Positions 1-10,621 of a stretch of DNA of 12,724 bases are shown here, one piece after another. Location: positions 1 through 12,724 of the forward strand of contig JAJZFF010000310.1 in assembly GCA_021805485.1 (NCBI GenBank), read 5' to 3'. Both the position numbers and the translations under genes were made by a program. The stretch is from Pseudomonadota bacterium. Lineage in GTDB: Bacteria > Pseudomonadota > Alphaproteobacteria > Acetobacterales > Acetobacteraceae. The notes beneath the pieces were generated by a model. That model saw only the letters and a list, made by a program, of their open reading frames with translations, searched no databases and was not told the DNA's origin. The stretch's first letter is position 1. Each line of letters starts with the position of its first letter.

Positions 1-108
1 CACCGGCTGGCCGCCGGCGGCGCCGAAACCGAGCGACTGTGCGCCCGCGCCGGCGGGAAGGGCGGCAAGAAGCAGAAGTGCCGCGACCGGCGCCGCCCGC
101 GGCCTCAT
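1..108 (-). CDS. lptA: LptA (OstA-like) periplasmic LPS transport protein, N-terminal 36 codons only
   Basis: Partial gene that runs off the left edge. The visible 36 residues form a Sec signal peptide: basic start (MRPR), a hydrophobic core of Ala and Leu at residues 8-17, and a small-residue cleavage region near A21-G-A-Q24. The mature start (QSLGFG) resembles the short segment that precedes the beta-jellyroll in alphaproteobacterial LptA proteins. LptA forms the periplasmic bridge that carries LPS from LptC to the outer-membrane LptD. The ATG overlaps the lptC stop codon in an ATGA, and a perfect AGGAGG lies six bases upstream, so the start is secure. The family call rests on the signal peptide plus the position directly after lptC and kdsD; the conserved domain itself is outside the window. 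Confidence 0.75.
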   Translation of the reverse strand, partial: MRPRAAPVAALLLLAALPAGAGAQSLGFGAAGGQPV

Positions 109-845
109 GAACCGCCTCCTGCGCCCGCAGCGGACGAGGAGGCATTCGCCTGGTCGAGCACAAGATGCGACGGCCCTGTGAAGGTGATGACCTGGCCACG
201 GTTGCGCGCGGTGAAGCCCTGCGCCGAGGTCAGCGTTCCGAACGGGCCGAAGGCGTTGACCGGGTCGTGTCCGTCGGCGGTGCCGGCCTGGATGTCGATC
301 GTTGCCTGACGCGTGCGCATCGTGGTGCCGTCGGCCCGGTAGAGCGTCACCTTGCCGGCGAGATCGAGACGCTGGGATTTCTGGTGGTAGACGCCGCTGC
401 GGGCATCGAGCATGAACCAGGCGCCACCTTTTGTCGTGATGTCGCCTTTCGGCCCGGTCAGGCTCAGCCGGTCGCCGCCGGTCTGCACGGCGTGGCGTGC
501 GGTGATGGTGAATTTCTCGCCGCGCGCGTCCACGCCGCGATATTCCGCGGTGCTCATCCGCGACAGCGCGGCGCCCGAGGTTTGCGGCAATTCGCGATAG
601 GTGACCCGGCCGAAGCTCGCGCCGCTGCGCAGGTCGGGGAAGATCACGATGGCGAAGAGCAGCACGGCCGCGATCACCGGGAGGATGATCTTGGCGATGC
701 CGACGATGCGCCGCTGCCGGCCGAGGGCGGCGCGCTGGCGGTCGCGCGCGTGGGCCAGGGCGGCGAACAGCCCATCGGCCTGCGAGAACAGGGTGCCGTG
801 CCGGTGCGGCTTGCCGGGCTGGTCGGGGGTGCGCGCGGTGCTCAT
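105..845 (-). CDS. lptC: LptC, inner-membrane LPS export protein
   Basis: LptC is a bitopic inner-membrane protein that takes LPS from the LptB2FG ABC transporter and passes it to LptA. The 246-residue product has a cytoplasmic N-terminal stretch of about 46 residues rich in basic amino acids. One membrane segment follows (about 47-70, hydrophobic Ile/Val/Ala/Leu). The periplasmic beta-jellyroll spans about 75-232 and includes the AEYRGVDARGEKFTITA and LTGPKGDI-like strands typical of the LptC/YrbK family. The tail (about 233-246) is low-complexity Ala/Ser/Gly. It is longer than E. coli LptC (191 aa), mainly because of the N-terminal extension and the tail. The start overlaps the kdsD stop (ATGA) and no clear ribosome site precedes it, so translation is probably coupled to kdsD. 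The lptA gene follows with another ATGA overlap. Confidence 0.88.
   Translation of the reverse strand: MSTARTPDQPGKPHRHGTLFSQADGLFAALAHARDRQRAALGRQRRIVGIAKIILPVIAAVLLFAIVIFPDLRSGASFGRVTYRELPQTSGAALSRMSTAEYRGVDARGEKFTITARHAVQTGGDRLSLTGPKGDITTKGGAWFMLDARSGVYHQKSQRLDLAGKVTLYRADGTTMRTRQATIDIQAGTADGHDPVNAFGPFGTLTSAQGFTARNRGQVITFTGPSHLVLDQANASSSAAGAGGGS
115..120 (-). promoter_or_regulatory. Shine-Dalgarno site of lptA inside the lptC 3' end
   Basis: Read on the minus strand this is a perfect AGGAGG, six bases before the lptA ATG (108-106). It lies within the codons for the Gly-rich LptC tail. It is the strongest ribosome binding site in this operon and fixes the lptA start despite the overlap with the lptC stop. 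Confidence 0.75.
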
Positions 846-1864
846 GCGACACCCGCCCGCAGCAGGTCATGCATATGCACGATGCCCAGCACCCGCCGCG
901 ACTCGTCCACCACGAACAGCGACATGACCCGCGGGGTCAGCGCCGTCATGTCGTGCAGCGCCTCCTCGGCCAGACGTTCGGGCCCGATCACGCGCGGGCT
1001 GGAGGTCATGATGCGGCCGACCTCGCGCGTCAGCAGATCCGGCGCCATGGCGCGGCGGAGATCGCCGTCGGTCACCACGCCGAGCAGGCGGCGGTTGCCG
1101 TCGATGATGCCGAGGCAGCCGAAATGCTTCGCGGTGATCAGCAGGATCGCCTGATCCATGCGCGTGTCCGGCCCGGCGAGCGGCACGGCATCGCCCTCAT
1201 GCATCAGGTCGCGCACGCGCCGGAGCCGGGCGCCGAGCTTGCCGCCGGGATGGAACAGGCCGAAATCGGCGGCGGTGAAGCCGCGCCGGGCGAGCAGGGC
1301 AACGGCGATGGCGTCGCCCAGCGCCATCTGCATCGTCGTGCTGGTGGTCGGCGCCATGCCGATCGGCCCCGCCTCCGGGGCGGCGGGAAGCAGCAGCACG
1401 AGGTCGGCGGCGCGGGCAAGCGTGCTCTCGGCGCGGCTTGTGATCGCGACCAGCGGCAGGGCGAAGCGGCGGACATGGGAGACGATGGCGGCGAGTTCGG
1501 CGGCCTCGCCGGAGTTCGACAGGGCGATCACCGCGTCACCCGGCACGATCATGCCGAGATCGCCGTGGCTCGCCTCGGCCGGGTGGACGAACAGCGCCGG
1601 CGTGCCGGTGGACGCGAGGGTGGCGGCGATCTTTCGCGCCACGTGGCCGGATTTGCCCATGCCGGTGACGACGACGCGCCCGCCGATGTCCGCCAGCGTC
1701 GTTACCGCCGCGGTGAAGCTGCCGCCCAGGGTCGCCGCGAGCGCATTGAGCGCCGCCGCCTCGGTCGCGAGCACGTCGCGCGCGATAGCAAGATCGTCGG
1801 TGGCGGCCGTCGGGGGCTGTTCGCGGCGTGGAGGGGCAACAGGCATGGTCTGTCCGCTCGTCAT
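842..1864 (-). CDS. kdsD: Arabinose-5-phosphate isomerase (KdsD/KpsF family)
   Basis: Converts D-ribulose 5-phosphate to D-arabinose 5-phosphate, the first step toward Kdo in the LPS inner core. The 340-residue protein has the usual three-part layout. A SIS sugar-isomerase domain spans about 58-195, with VTGMGKSGHVA (66-76), EASHGDLGM (97-105), the SNSGE phosphate-binding loop (116-120) and PTTSTT (172-177). Then come the family-specific FHPGGKLG (204-211) and two CBS domains (about 218-275 and 283-337), with TDGDLRR at 265-271. Length and motifs match full-length KdsD. The start is uncertain: ATG at 1864 has AAGG only two bases upstream, whereas an in-frame ATG at 1846 (residue 7) is preceded by GAGCGGA at better spacing. 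Genes downstream (lptC, lptA) support an LPS role rather than a capsule or sugar-import paralogue. Confidence 0.93.
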   Translation of the reverse strand: MTSGQTMPVAPPRREQPPTAATDDLAIARDVLATEAAALNALAATLGGSFTAAVTTLADIGGRVVVTGMGKSGHVARKIAATLASTGTPALFVHPAEASHGDLGMIVPGDAVIALSNSGEAAELAAIVSHVRRFALPLVAITSRAESTLARAADLVLLLPAAPEAGPIGMAPTTSTTMQMALGDAIAVALLARRGFTAADFGLFHPGGKLGARLRRVRDLMHEGDAVPLAGPDTRMDQAILLITAKHFGCLGIIDGNRRLLGVVTDGDLRRAMAPDLLTREVGRIMTSSPRVIGPERLAEEALHDMTALTPRVMSLFVVDESRRVLGIVHMHDLLRAGVA

Positions 1865-1869
1865 AGCCT

Positions 1870-1899
1870 TGTATGTGACGATGCGCCGTGCCGGGTCAA
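1870..1899 (-). promoter_or_regulatory. Possible sigma-70-type promoter of kdsD-lptC-lptA
   Basis: On the minus strand TTGACC (1899-1894) is followed after 18 bases by CATACA (1875-1870). The -35 is five of six to consensus; the -10 is weak (three of six). Transcription would begin near 1863, at or just after the ATG at 1864, which would leave the ATG at 1846 as the usable start with a leader of about 17 bases. It lies in the 63-bp gap between nrnC and kdsD. It would let the LPS genes be expressed without nrnC. Tentative. Confidence 0.3.
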
Positions 1900-1927
1900 C
1901 AGAATGACGCGCGGGGCGGAGCCGCCG

Positions 1928-2584
1928 TCAGCGGTGGCTGAAAATATCCGGGTCCTCGAAGCCGAGCAGGTCGAGCTTCGCGCGCGCCGGCAGGAACCGG
2001 TAGCACGCATCGGCCAGTTCGCGCCGGCCCTCGCGGACGAGGAGCGATTCGAGCCGGGCCCAGATCGCATGCAGATGCAGCACGTCCGACGCCGCATAGG
2101 CGCACTGCTCGGGCGAGAGCTCGGCCGAACCCCAGTCGCTGGTCTGCTGTTGCTTGGAGATCTCGACGCCGACGAGGTCGCGGCAGAGATCCTTCAGCCC
2201 GTGGCGATCGGTATAGGTGCGGACCAGCTTCGAGGCGATCTTGGTGCAGACCACCGGCGCGGTCGTCACGCCGAGCGCGTGATACAGCATCGCGAGGTCG
2301 AACCGGGCGAAGTGGAACAGCTTGGTCACGCCGGGATGCTCGAGCAGGCGCTTCAGGTTCGGGCAGTCGGCGCCGCGCCCGCCCAGGGATGGCGGGATGA
2401 TCTGCACGAGATGCGCGTTGTTGTCGCCGGCGGAGAGCTGCACGAGGCAGAGCCGGTCGCGCCGCGGATCGAGACCCATCGTTTCGGTATCGACGGCGAC
2501 CACGGGGCCGAGATCGAGCCCGTCCGGAAGGTCGTGTCGATGGATGTGGATGGTGGCGCCGGCGGCGAACTGGGTCTGGCTCAT
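1928..2584 (-). CDS. nrnC: NrnC-type nano-RNase / short RNase D-like 3'-5' exonuclease
   Basis: A 218-residue DEDDy exonuclease made of the catalytic domain alone. Motif I is VAVDTETMGLD, with D32 and E34. Motif II is FHFARFD, with D96. Motif III is YAASD, with Y163 and D167. Classical RNase D is about 370 residues and carries two HRDC domains; none follow here. The compact form matches alphaproteobacterial NrnC, which degrades very short RNAs (diribonucleotides, pGpG), the job Orn does in gammaproteobacteria. CTKIASKL (113-120), RTYTDRHGLK (122-131) and the C-terminal LDLLGFEDPDIF (204-215) fit that subfamily as I recall it. I chose ATG 2584: longer in-frame versions would read through tRNA-Leu. 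No good Shine-Dalgarno precedes it, but a four-codon mini-ORF ends on its start. The tRNA gene is 37 bp upstream and kdsD is 63 bp downstream. Confidence 0.85.
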   Translation of the reverse strand: MSQTQFAAGATIHIHRHDLPDGLDLGPVVAVDTETMGLDPRRDRLCLVQLSAGDNNAHLVQIIPPSLGGRGADCPNLKRLLEHPGVTKLFHFARFDLAMLYHALGVTTAPVVCTKIASKLVRTYTDRHGLKDLCRDLVGVEISKQQQTSDWGSAELSPEQCAYAASDVLHLHAIWARLESLLVREGRRELADACYRFLPARAKLDLLGFEDPDIFSHR

Positions 2585-2597
2585 CGGCCCATCATGA

Positions 2598-2611
2598 TCC
2601 CGCAAGCGGGA
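2598..2611 (-). other. Small perfect hairpin between tRNA-Leu and nrnC
   Basis: A self-complementary 14-mer (TCCCG-4 nt-CGGGA; 5-bp stem, four-base loop) lies in the 37-bp gap between the tRNA 3' end and nrnC. No T-run follows on the minus strand, so it does not look like an intrinsic terminator. It could be a processing or stabilising structure on a shared tRNA-nrnC transcript. A short palindrome may also arise by chance at this GC content. Confidence 0.35.
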
Positions 2612-2621
2612 GATTGAGAGT

Positions 2622-2707
2622 TGGTGCCCAGGAGAAGACTCGAACTTCCACAGCCTTGCGGCCACAGGTACCTGAAACCTGCGCGTCTACCATTCCGCCA
2701 CCTGGGC
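2622..2707 (-). tRNA. tRNA-Leu, anticodon CAG
   Basis: The 86-base gene folds by eye into a complete class II tRNA. The 7-bp acceptor stem is GCCCAGG (from 2707) with CCTGGGC. The D-arm is GCGGAATGGTAGACGC. The anticodon stem is CAGGT/ACCTG around the loop TTCAGGT, giving anticodon CAG at 2674-2672. The long variable arm has a GCC/GGC stem with a GCAA loop, and the T-arm is GGAAG-TTCGAGT-CTTCT. The discriminator is A73 (2625) and the CCA end is encoded (2624-2622). The long variable arm, A73 and the anticodon all agree with leucine. It reads CUG, a codon (ctg) used heavily in the surrounding genes. Confidence 0.97.
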
Positions 2708-2846
2708 AAGGGGGCTAGTCGCACCGCATCGGCGCGCTTCGGTGAACGGGGCTGTAGCGAAGCGGCGCCCTGCCGTCAATCCGCCTTCGCGCGGGAGGCG
2801 GTTGTCTTGCGCGGGCCAGTCATGCGAACAGAAGGCACCCATCAAA

Positions 2847-2851
2847 AGGAG
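2847..2851 (+). promoter_or_regulatory. Ribosome binding site fixing the start of the NDUFA9-like gene
   Basis: AGGAG within an A-rich context (2844-2852) sits six bases before ATG 2858. The reading frame stays open upstream as far as the tRNA gene, so this site decides the true start. The protein then begins a few residues before its Rossmann beta strand, as expected. Confidence 0.8.
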
Positions 2852-2857
2852 ACCCTC

Positions 2858-3808
2858 ATGGCATCGCGCAAGGTTGCAACGGTTTTCGGCGCATCCGGAT
2901 TCATCGGCCGCCATGTCGTGAAACGCCTGGCCGCTGCGGGCTGGGTCGTCCGTGCCGCGATGCGCGATACCGAGGCCGGCGCCTTTCTCCGCCCGCTCGG
3001 CGATGTCGGCCAGATCGCGCCGCTCTACGCCCCGCTCGACAACGAGGCGGCGCTGCGCCGCGCGATCGAGGGCGCGACTTGCGTCATCAATCTCGTGGGA
3101 ATCCTGGCCGAACGGCGGCGCGGCGATTTCGACCGGGTGCAGCACCAGGGCGCGGCGAGGATCGCGGCTCTCGCGGCGGAGGCGGGTGTGCGCGCGCTCG
3201 TGCATGTCTCGGCGATCGGCGCCGATCCGAAGGCGGCAAGCCTCTACGCGCGGAGCAAGGGGCTGGGCGAGGCGGCGGTGCGGGTGGCCTTTCCGGCAGC
3301 GACGATCCTGCGCCCCTCGATCGTGTTCGGGCCGGAGGACGGGTTCTTCAATCGCTTCGGCGCGATGGCGGCGCAACTGCCGTTCCTGCCAGTGATCGAG
3401 GGCGAGACGAAATTCCAGCCGGTCTATGTCGGCGACGTCGCCGATGCGGTGATGGCGGCGATCGACCGGCCCGAACTGGCCGGCGAGACCTATGAGCTCG
3501 GCGGTCCCGAGGTGCGGAGCTTCCGCGACCTGCTGGCTTATATCAACGCGGAAACCGGCCATCACCGCACCCTCGTCGGCGTGCCGCGCTGGGCGGCCTG
3601 GCTGCAGGCTTCGGTCCTCCAGCGTCTGCCCGGGCGGTTGCTGACGACCGATCAGCTCCTGCTGCTCCGGCGCGACAACGTGGTTGCGCGGAGTGCGCGG
3701 ACGCTGGCGGATCTCGGCATCGTCGCGACGCCGATCGACCTGGTCGTCCCCTCCTACCTGCGGCGCTACCGGCATGGCGGTGGGCGCCCTACCGGCGGCG
3801 AAGCATGA
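2858..3808 (+). CDS. NDUFA9-like complex I accessory NAD(P)-binding protein (atypical SDR)
   Basis: A 316-residue extended/atypical short-chain dehydrogenase. It opens with a Rossmann strand and the dinucleotide motif G11-A-S-G14-F-I-G17. It keeps NLVGIL (78-83), VHVSAIGAD (115-123) and a Y130-A-R-S-K134 pair, with S118 upstream. FQPVYVGDVADAV (186-198) is the substrate-side signature of the NDUFA9/YbjT-like group. In alphaproteobacteria and mitochondria, close relatives bind NADPH and associate with respiratory complex I (NADH:ubiquinone oxidoreductase), where they act structurally more than as enzymes. No nuo genes are present in the window, so that role is inferred from family only. The start is set by a strong ribosome site. 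The gene stands alone: tRNA-Leu is divergent upstream, and a 177-bp AT-rich gap separates it from gltD. The C-terminal tail is short, basic and Gly-rich. Alternatives are a generic NAD-dependent epimerase/dehydratase or a sugar-nucleotide-modifying enzyme. Confidence 0.82.
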   Translation: MASRKVATVFGASGFIGRHVVKRLAAAGWVVRAAMRDTEAGAFLRPLGDVGQIAPLYAPLDNEAALRRAIEGATCVINLVGILAERRRGDFDRVQHQGAARIAALAAEAGVRALVHVSAIGADPKAASLYARSKGLGEAAVRVAFPAATILRPSIVFGPEDGFFNRFGAMAAQLPFLPVIEGETKFQPVYVGDVADAVMAAIDRPELAGETYELGGPEVRSFRDLLAYINAETGHHRTLVGVPRWAAWLQASVLQRLPGRLLTTDQLLLLRRDNVVARSARTLADLGIVATPIDLVVPSYLRRYRHGGGRPTGGEA

Positions 3809-3985
3809 TAGGTCTCAATACGGACATAATTTTCTGTCACAAAACCGCAGTGATGAGAGTGCAGGGCTGATAATCACGCATATATGGCAGTTTATATGAC
3901 TTAATATCGAATTATTGCTGGCAATCTCCGTTCCGCTGAGCTAGAGACTGCGGGAAACAGCCATCCACGGAACGGAGTTGTGCCG
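3809..3985 (+). promoter_or_regulatory. AT-rich intergenic region upstream of gltDB, presumed promoter and leader
   Basis: This 177-bp gap is strikingly AT-rich against its GC-rich surroundings, especially 3865-3920. It is the only place a glt operon promoter can sit. Sequences resembling a -10 box include GATAAT (3869-3874, five of six) and TAATAT (3902-3907), but neither has a convincing -35 at the right distance. TATATG occurs twice, 12 bases apart (3881-3886 and 3893-3898). No proper sigma-54 element was found. The transcription start is therefore undetermined. The last 60 bases hold the inverted repeat described separately. Confidence 0.6.
3926..3977 (+). promoter_or_regulatory. Perfect 10-bp inverted repeat covering the gltD ribosome binding site
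   Basis: CTCCGTTCCG (3926-3935) and its exact reverse complement CGGAACGGAG (3968-3977) are separated by 32 bases. The right arm contains the gltD Shine-Dalgarno ACGGAG (3972-3977), eight bases before ATG 3986. If transcription starts upstream of 3926, the leader RNA could pair and mask the ribosome site. Alternatively the repeat is a protein operator on DNA, though 32 bases between arms is wide for that. The pairing is directly visible; its function is inferred. Confidence 0.55.
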
Positions 3986-5466
3986 ATGACCGAGCACATG
4001 CAGCAATTCGTGCGCCTTGCGCAGCAGCCGCCGGAAAAGCGTACCGCCTCCGAGCGTCGCGAGGATTTCGGCGAGATCTATCGCGATTTCGACCCGAAGG
4101 ACGCGGCGGCGCAGGCCAGCCGGTGCGGCCAGTGCGGGATTCCGTTCTGCCAGGTGCATTGCCCGCTGGGGAACAACATCCCCGACTGGCTGAAGCTCTC
4201 GGCCGAGGGGCGGCTTGAGGAAGCCTACGAGATTTCCGCCGCCACCAACACCTTCCCCGAAATCTGCGGCCGCATCTGCCCGCAGGACCGGCTGTGCGAG
4301 GGCAACTGCGTCATCGAGAAGGGGTTCGAGAGCGTCACTATCGGCGCGGTCGAGCGCTACATCACCGACACCGCCTTCGAGAATGGCTGGGTCCGGCCGA
4401 TCCGCCCGCGGCGCGAGCGCGCGCAGAGTGTCGGCGTCATCGGCGCCGGGCCGGCCGGCCTCGCCGCCGCCGAGGCGCTGCGGCGCAAGGGATATCAGGT
4501 GCATGTCCATGACCGGCACGACCGGGTGGGCGGGCTGCTGATCTACGGGATTCCCGGCTTCAAGCTGGAGAAGGAAATCGTCGCGCGGCGGCGAGCCTGG
4601 CTCGAGGAGGGGGGCATCCACTTCCACCTGAACGAGGATATCGGCGGCGCCGTCAGCTTCGCCGAGCTGCGCGCGCGCTACGATGCGGTGCTGGTCGCCA
4701 CCGGCGTCTACAAGGCGCGCGAGATTGACGTGCCGGGTAGCCGGCTCGAGGGCGTGGTGCCGGCGCTCGACTATCTCATCGCCTCCAACCGCAACGGCCT
4801 GGGCGATGCGGTGCCGGCCTACGATTCGGGCGAGCTGAACGCCGCCGGCAAGCGCGTCGTCGTCATCGGCGGCGGCGACACGGCGATGGACTGTGTCCGC
4901 ACCGCGATCCGCCAGGACGCCGCCGCCGTCACCTGCCTCTACCGGCGCGACCGCGCCAACATGCCGGGTTCGGCGCGCGAGGTCGCGAACGCGATCGACG
5001 AGGGAGTCGAGTTCACCTGGCTCTCCGCGCCGGAAGCCTTTGTCGGCGCCGGGCGGGTGAACGCGGTGAAGGCGGTGAGGATGCATCTCGGCCTCGCCGA
5101 TGCATCCGGCCGGCAGACCGTCGAGCCGATCGCCGGCTCGGAATTCACCATCGAGGCCGATCTCGTCATCAAGGCGCTCGGCTTCGACCCCGAGGATCTG
5201 CCCGGCGCCTTCAACGAGCCCGGCCTCGCGCTGACCCGCTGGGGCACGCTGAAGGTCGATTCGAAGAACTTCATGACCGCGCTGCCCGGCGTGTTCGCCG
5301 CCGGCGACATCGTCCGCGGCGCCAGCCTCGTCGTCTGGGCGATCAAGGACGGCCGCGAGGCCGCCGACGCCATGCATGCCTATCTCGAAACCGCCGCCGC
5401 GCGCGCCGACGGCGCGCTCGCCACCGCCGCGCGCCTCGACGGCGCGCTCACCTCCGCCGCTGAGTG

Positions 5467-5467
<1 letters not shown>
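3986..5467 (+). CDS. gltD: Glutamate synthase (NADPH) small subunit
   Basis: The beta subunit of NADPH-GOGAT takes electrons from NADPH through FAD and passes them via two Fe-S clusters to GltB. The 493-residue protein has the expected order. An N-terminal cysteine-rich part carries C47, C50, C55, C59 and C94, C98, C104, C108. The FAD-binding GAGPAGLAAAE lies at 153-163. GGLLIYGIPGFKL (182-194) follows, then the NADPH-binding GGGDTAMDC (295-303) and the second FAD contact, GVFAAGDIVRGASLVVWAIKDGREAA-like, at 435-460. I chose ATG 3986 over GTG 3980 because ACGGAG is eight bases before the ATG and only two before the GTG. The C-terminus carries a tandem repeat (5394-5460) outside the conserved fold. 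The stop overlaps the gltB start by one base, so the subunits are made together. The order D-then-B is opposite to that in E. coli. Confidence 0.95.
5394..5460 (+). repeat. 30-bp tandem duplication at the 3' end of gltD
   Basis: Unit 1 (5394-5423) and unit 2 (5424-5453) agree at 26 of 30 positions. Each opens with CCGCCGCGCGC and has the block CGACGGCGCGCTC. The first seven bases of a third unit (5454-5460, CCGCCGC) follow in phase. The repeat is a multiple of three, so it adds residues without shifting frame. It yields two copies of an Ala-Arg-x-Asp-Gly-Ala-Leu motif at residues 471-489. It lies beyond the last conserved FAD contact of GltD and right before the gltB start. Confidence 0.8.
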
Positions 5468-10011
<4,544 letters not shown>

Positions 10012-10026
10012 CCGGCCGGAATATCT

Positions 10027-10614
10027 TCAGCCGAGATGCGCTGCGGCGAATTGCCGCAGCGCCCGGTAGCGGTGGCTGATCGCCGATTTTTCGGCCTTGC
10101 CCAGTTCGGCGAAGCTGCGTGTTTCGCCGAGCGGCACGAAGACCGGATCGTACCCGAAGCCGCCATCCCCGCGCGGTGCCGGGGCGATCCGCCCACGGCA
10201 CCAGCCGAGATAGGTGAAGGTCCGCCCCTCCGGCGTGGCGAGGCAGACCGCGGCGGCGAAGGCGGCGCGGTCGTCCGCCCGGCTCGCCGCGATGATCTTC
10301 GCCATCGCCGCGGCATAACCGCCGGCCTCCTGCGCGAAGCGCGCCGAGCGCACCCCGGGCGCGCCGGCCAGGGCCGCGACTTCCAGCCCCGAATCATCCG
10401 CGATCGCCGGCAGCCCGCTCGCCGCCGCCGCCGCGAGCGCCTTGATCCGCGCATTGCCGGCGAAATCCGGCGCATCCTCCACCGGCTCCTTCAGGCCGAG
10501 CGCGCCTGATGAGGCGCAGTCGAGCCCGTGCGGGGCGAGCAGCAGGGCGAACTCGGCGAGCTTGCCGGCATTGTGGGTGGCGATCACCACACGCTGGCCG
10601 CGTTCCAGCCGCAT
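10027..10614 (-). CDS. rdgB: Non-canonical purine NTP pyrophosphatase (RdgB/HAM1, ITPase)
   Basis: Hydrolyses dITP, dXTP and ITP to the monophosphate and pyrophosphate, keeping deaminated purines out of DNA and RNA. The 195-residue product is typical for the family. It has THNAGK (13-18), the FAGNARIKA segment (51-59), the catalytic-region ADDSGLEV (72-79), GGFGYDPVF (151-159) and the base-binding SHR (180-182). ATG 10614 was chosen because it begins a few residues before the first family strand and lies just seven bases after the rph stop. A weak GAGACGG sits across that junction. The pair rph-rdgB therefore forms a short operon, an arrangement common in bacteria. It converges on gltB and shares a terminator with it. 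Confidence 0.95.
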   Translation of the reverse strand: MRLERGQRVVIATHNAGKLAEFALLLAPHGLDCASSGALGLKEPVEDAPDFAGNARIKALAAAAASGLPAIADDSGLEVAALAGAPGVRSARFAQEAGGYAAAMAKIIAASRADDRAAFAAAVCLATPEGRTFTYLGWCRGRIAPAPRGDGGFGYDPVFVPLGETRSFAELGKAEKSAISHRYRALRQFAAAHLG

Positions 10615-10621
10615 CGCCGTC

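Noticed and set aside
165..2617. Long plus-strand open frames opposite lptC, kdsD and nrnC
   Set aside because: Antisense shadows of conserved genes with full motifs on the minus strand; no independent motif or ribosome site.
2585..2665. Upstream in-frame extension of NrnC by 27 residues
   Set aside because: It reads through the tRNA-Leu gene; the conserved exonuclease fold begins after ATG 2584.
2735..2801. Inverted repeats CGCTTCG/CGAAGCG (2735-2764) and CCGCCT/AGGCGG (2781-2801) between tRNA-Leu and the NDUFA9-like gene
   Set aside because: Stems of six to seven bases with loops of 9-16 are expected by chance in GC-rich DNA, and neither has a U-tract or a clear promoter relation. This 150-bp gap otherwise shows only the ribosome site.
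2621..2857. Upstream in-frame extension of the NDUFA9-like protein by 79 residues
   Set aside because: It would translate the antisense of tRNA-Leu and lacks family sequence; AGGAG before ATG 2858 marks the start.
3919..3937. Possible sigma-54 promoter (TGGCA...CCGC) upstream of gltD
   Set aside because: GG (3920-3921) and the next GC (3935-3936) are 13 bases apart instead of the required 10, so the element does not fit.
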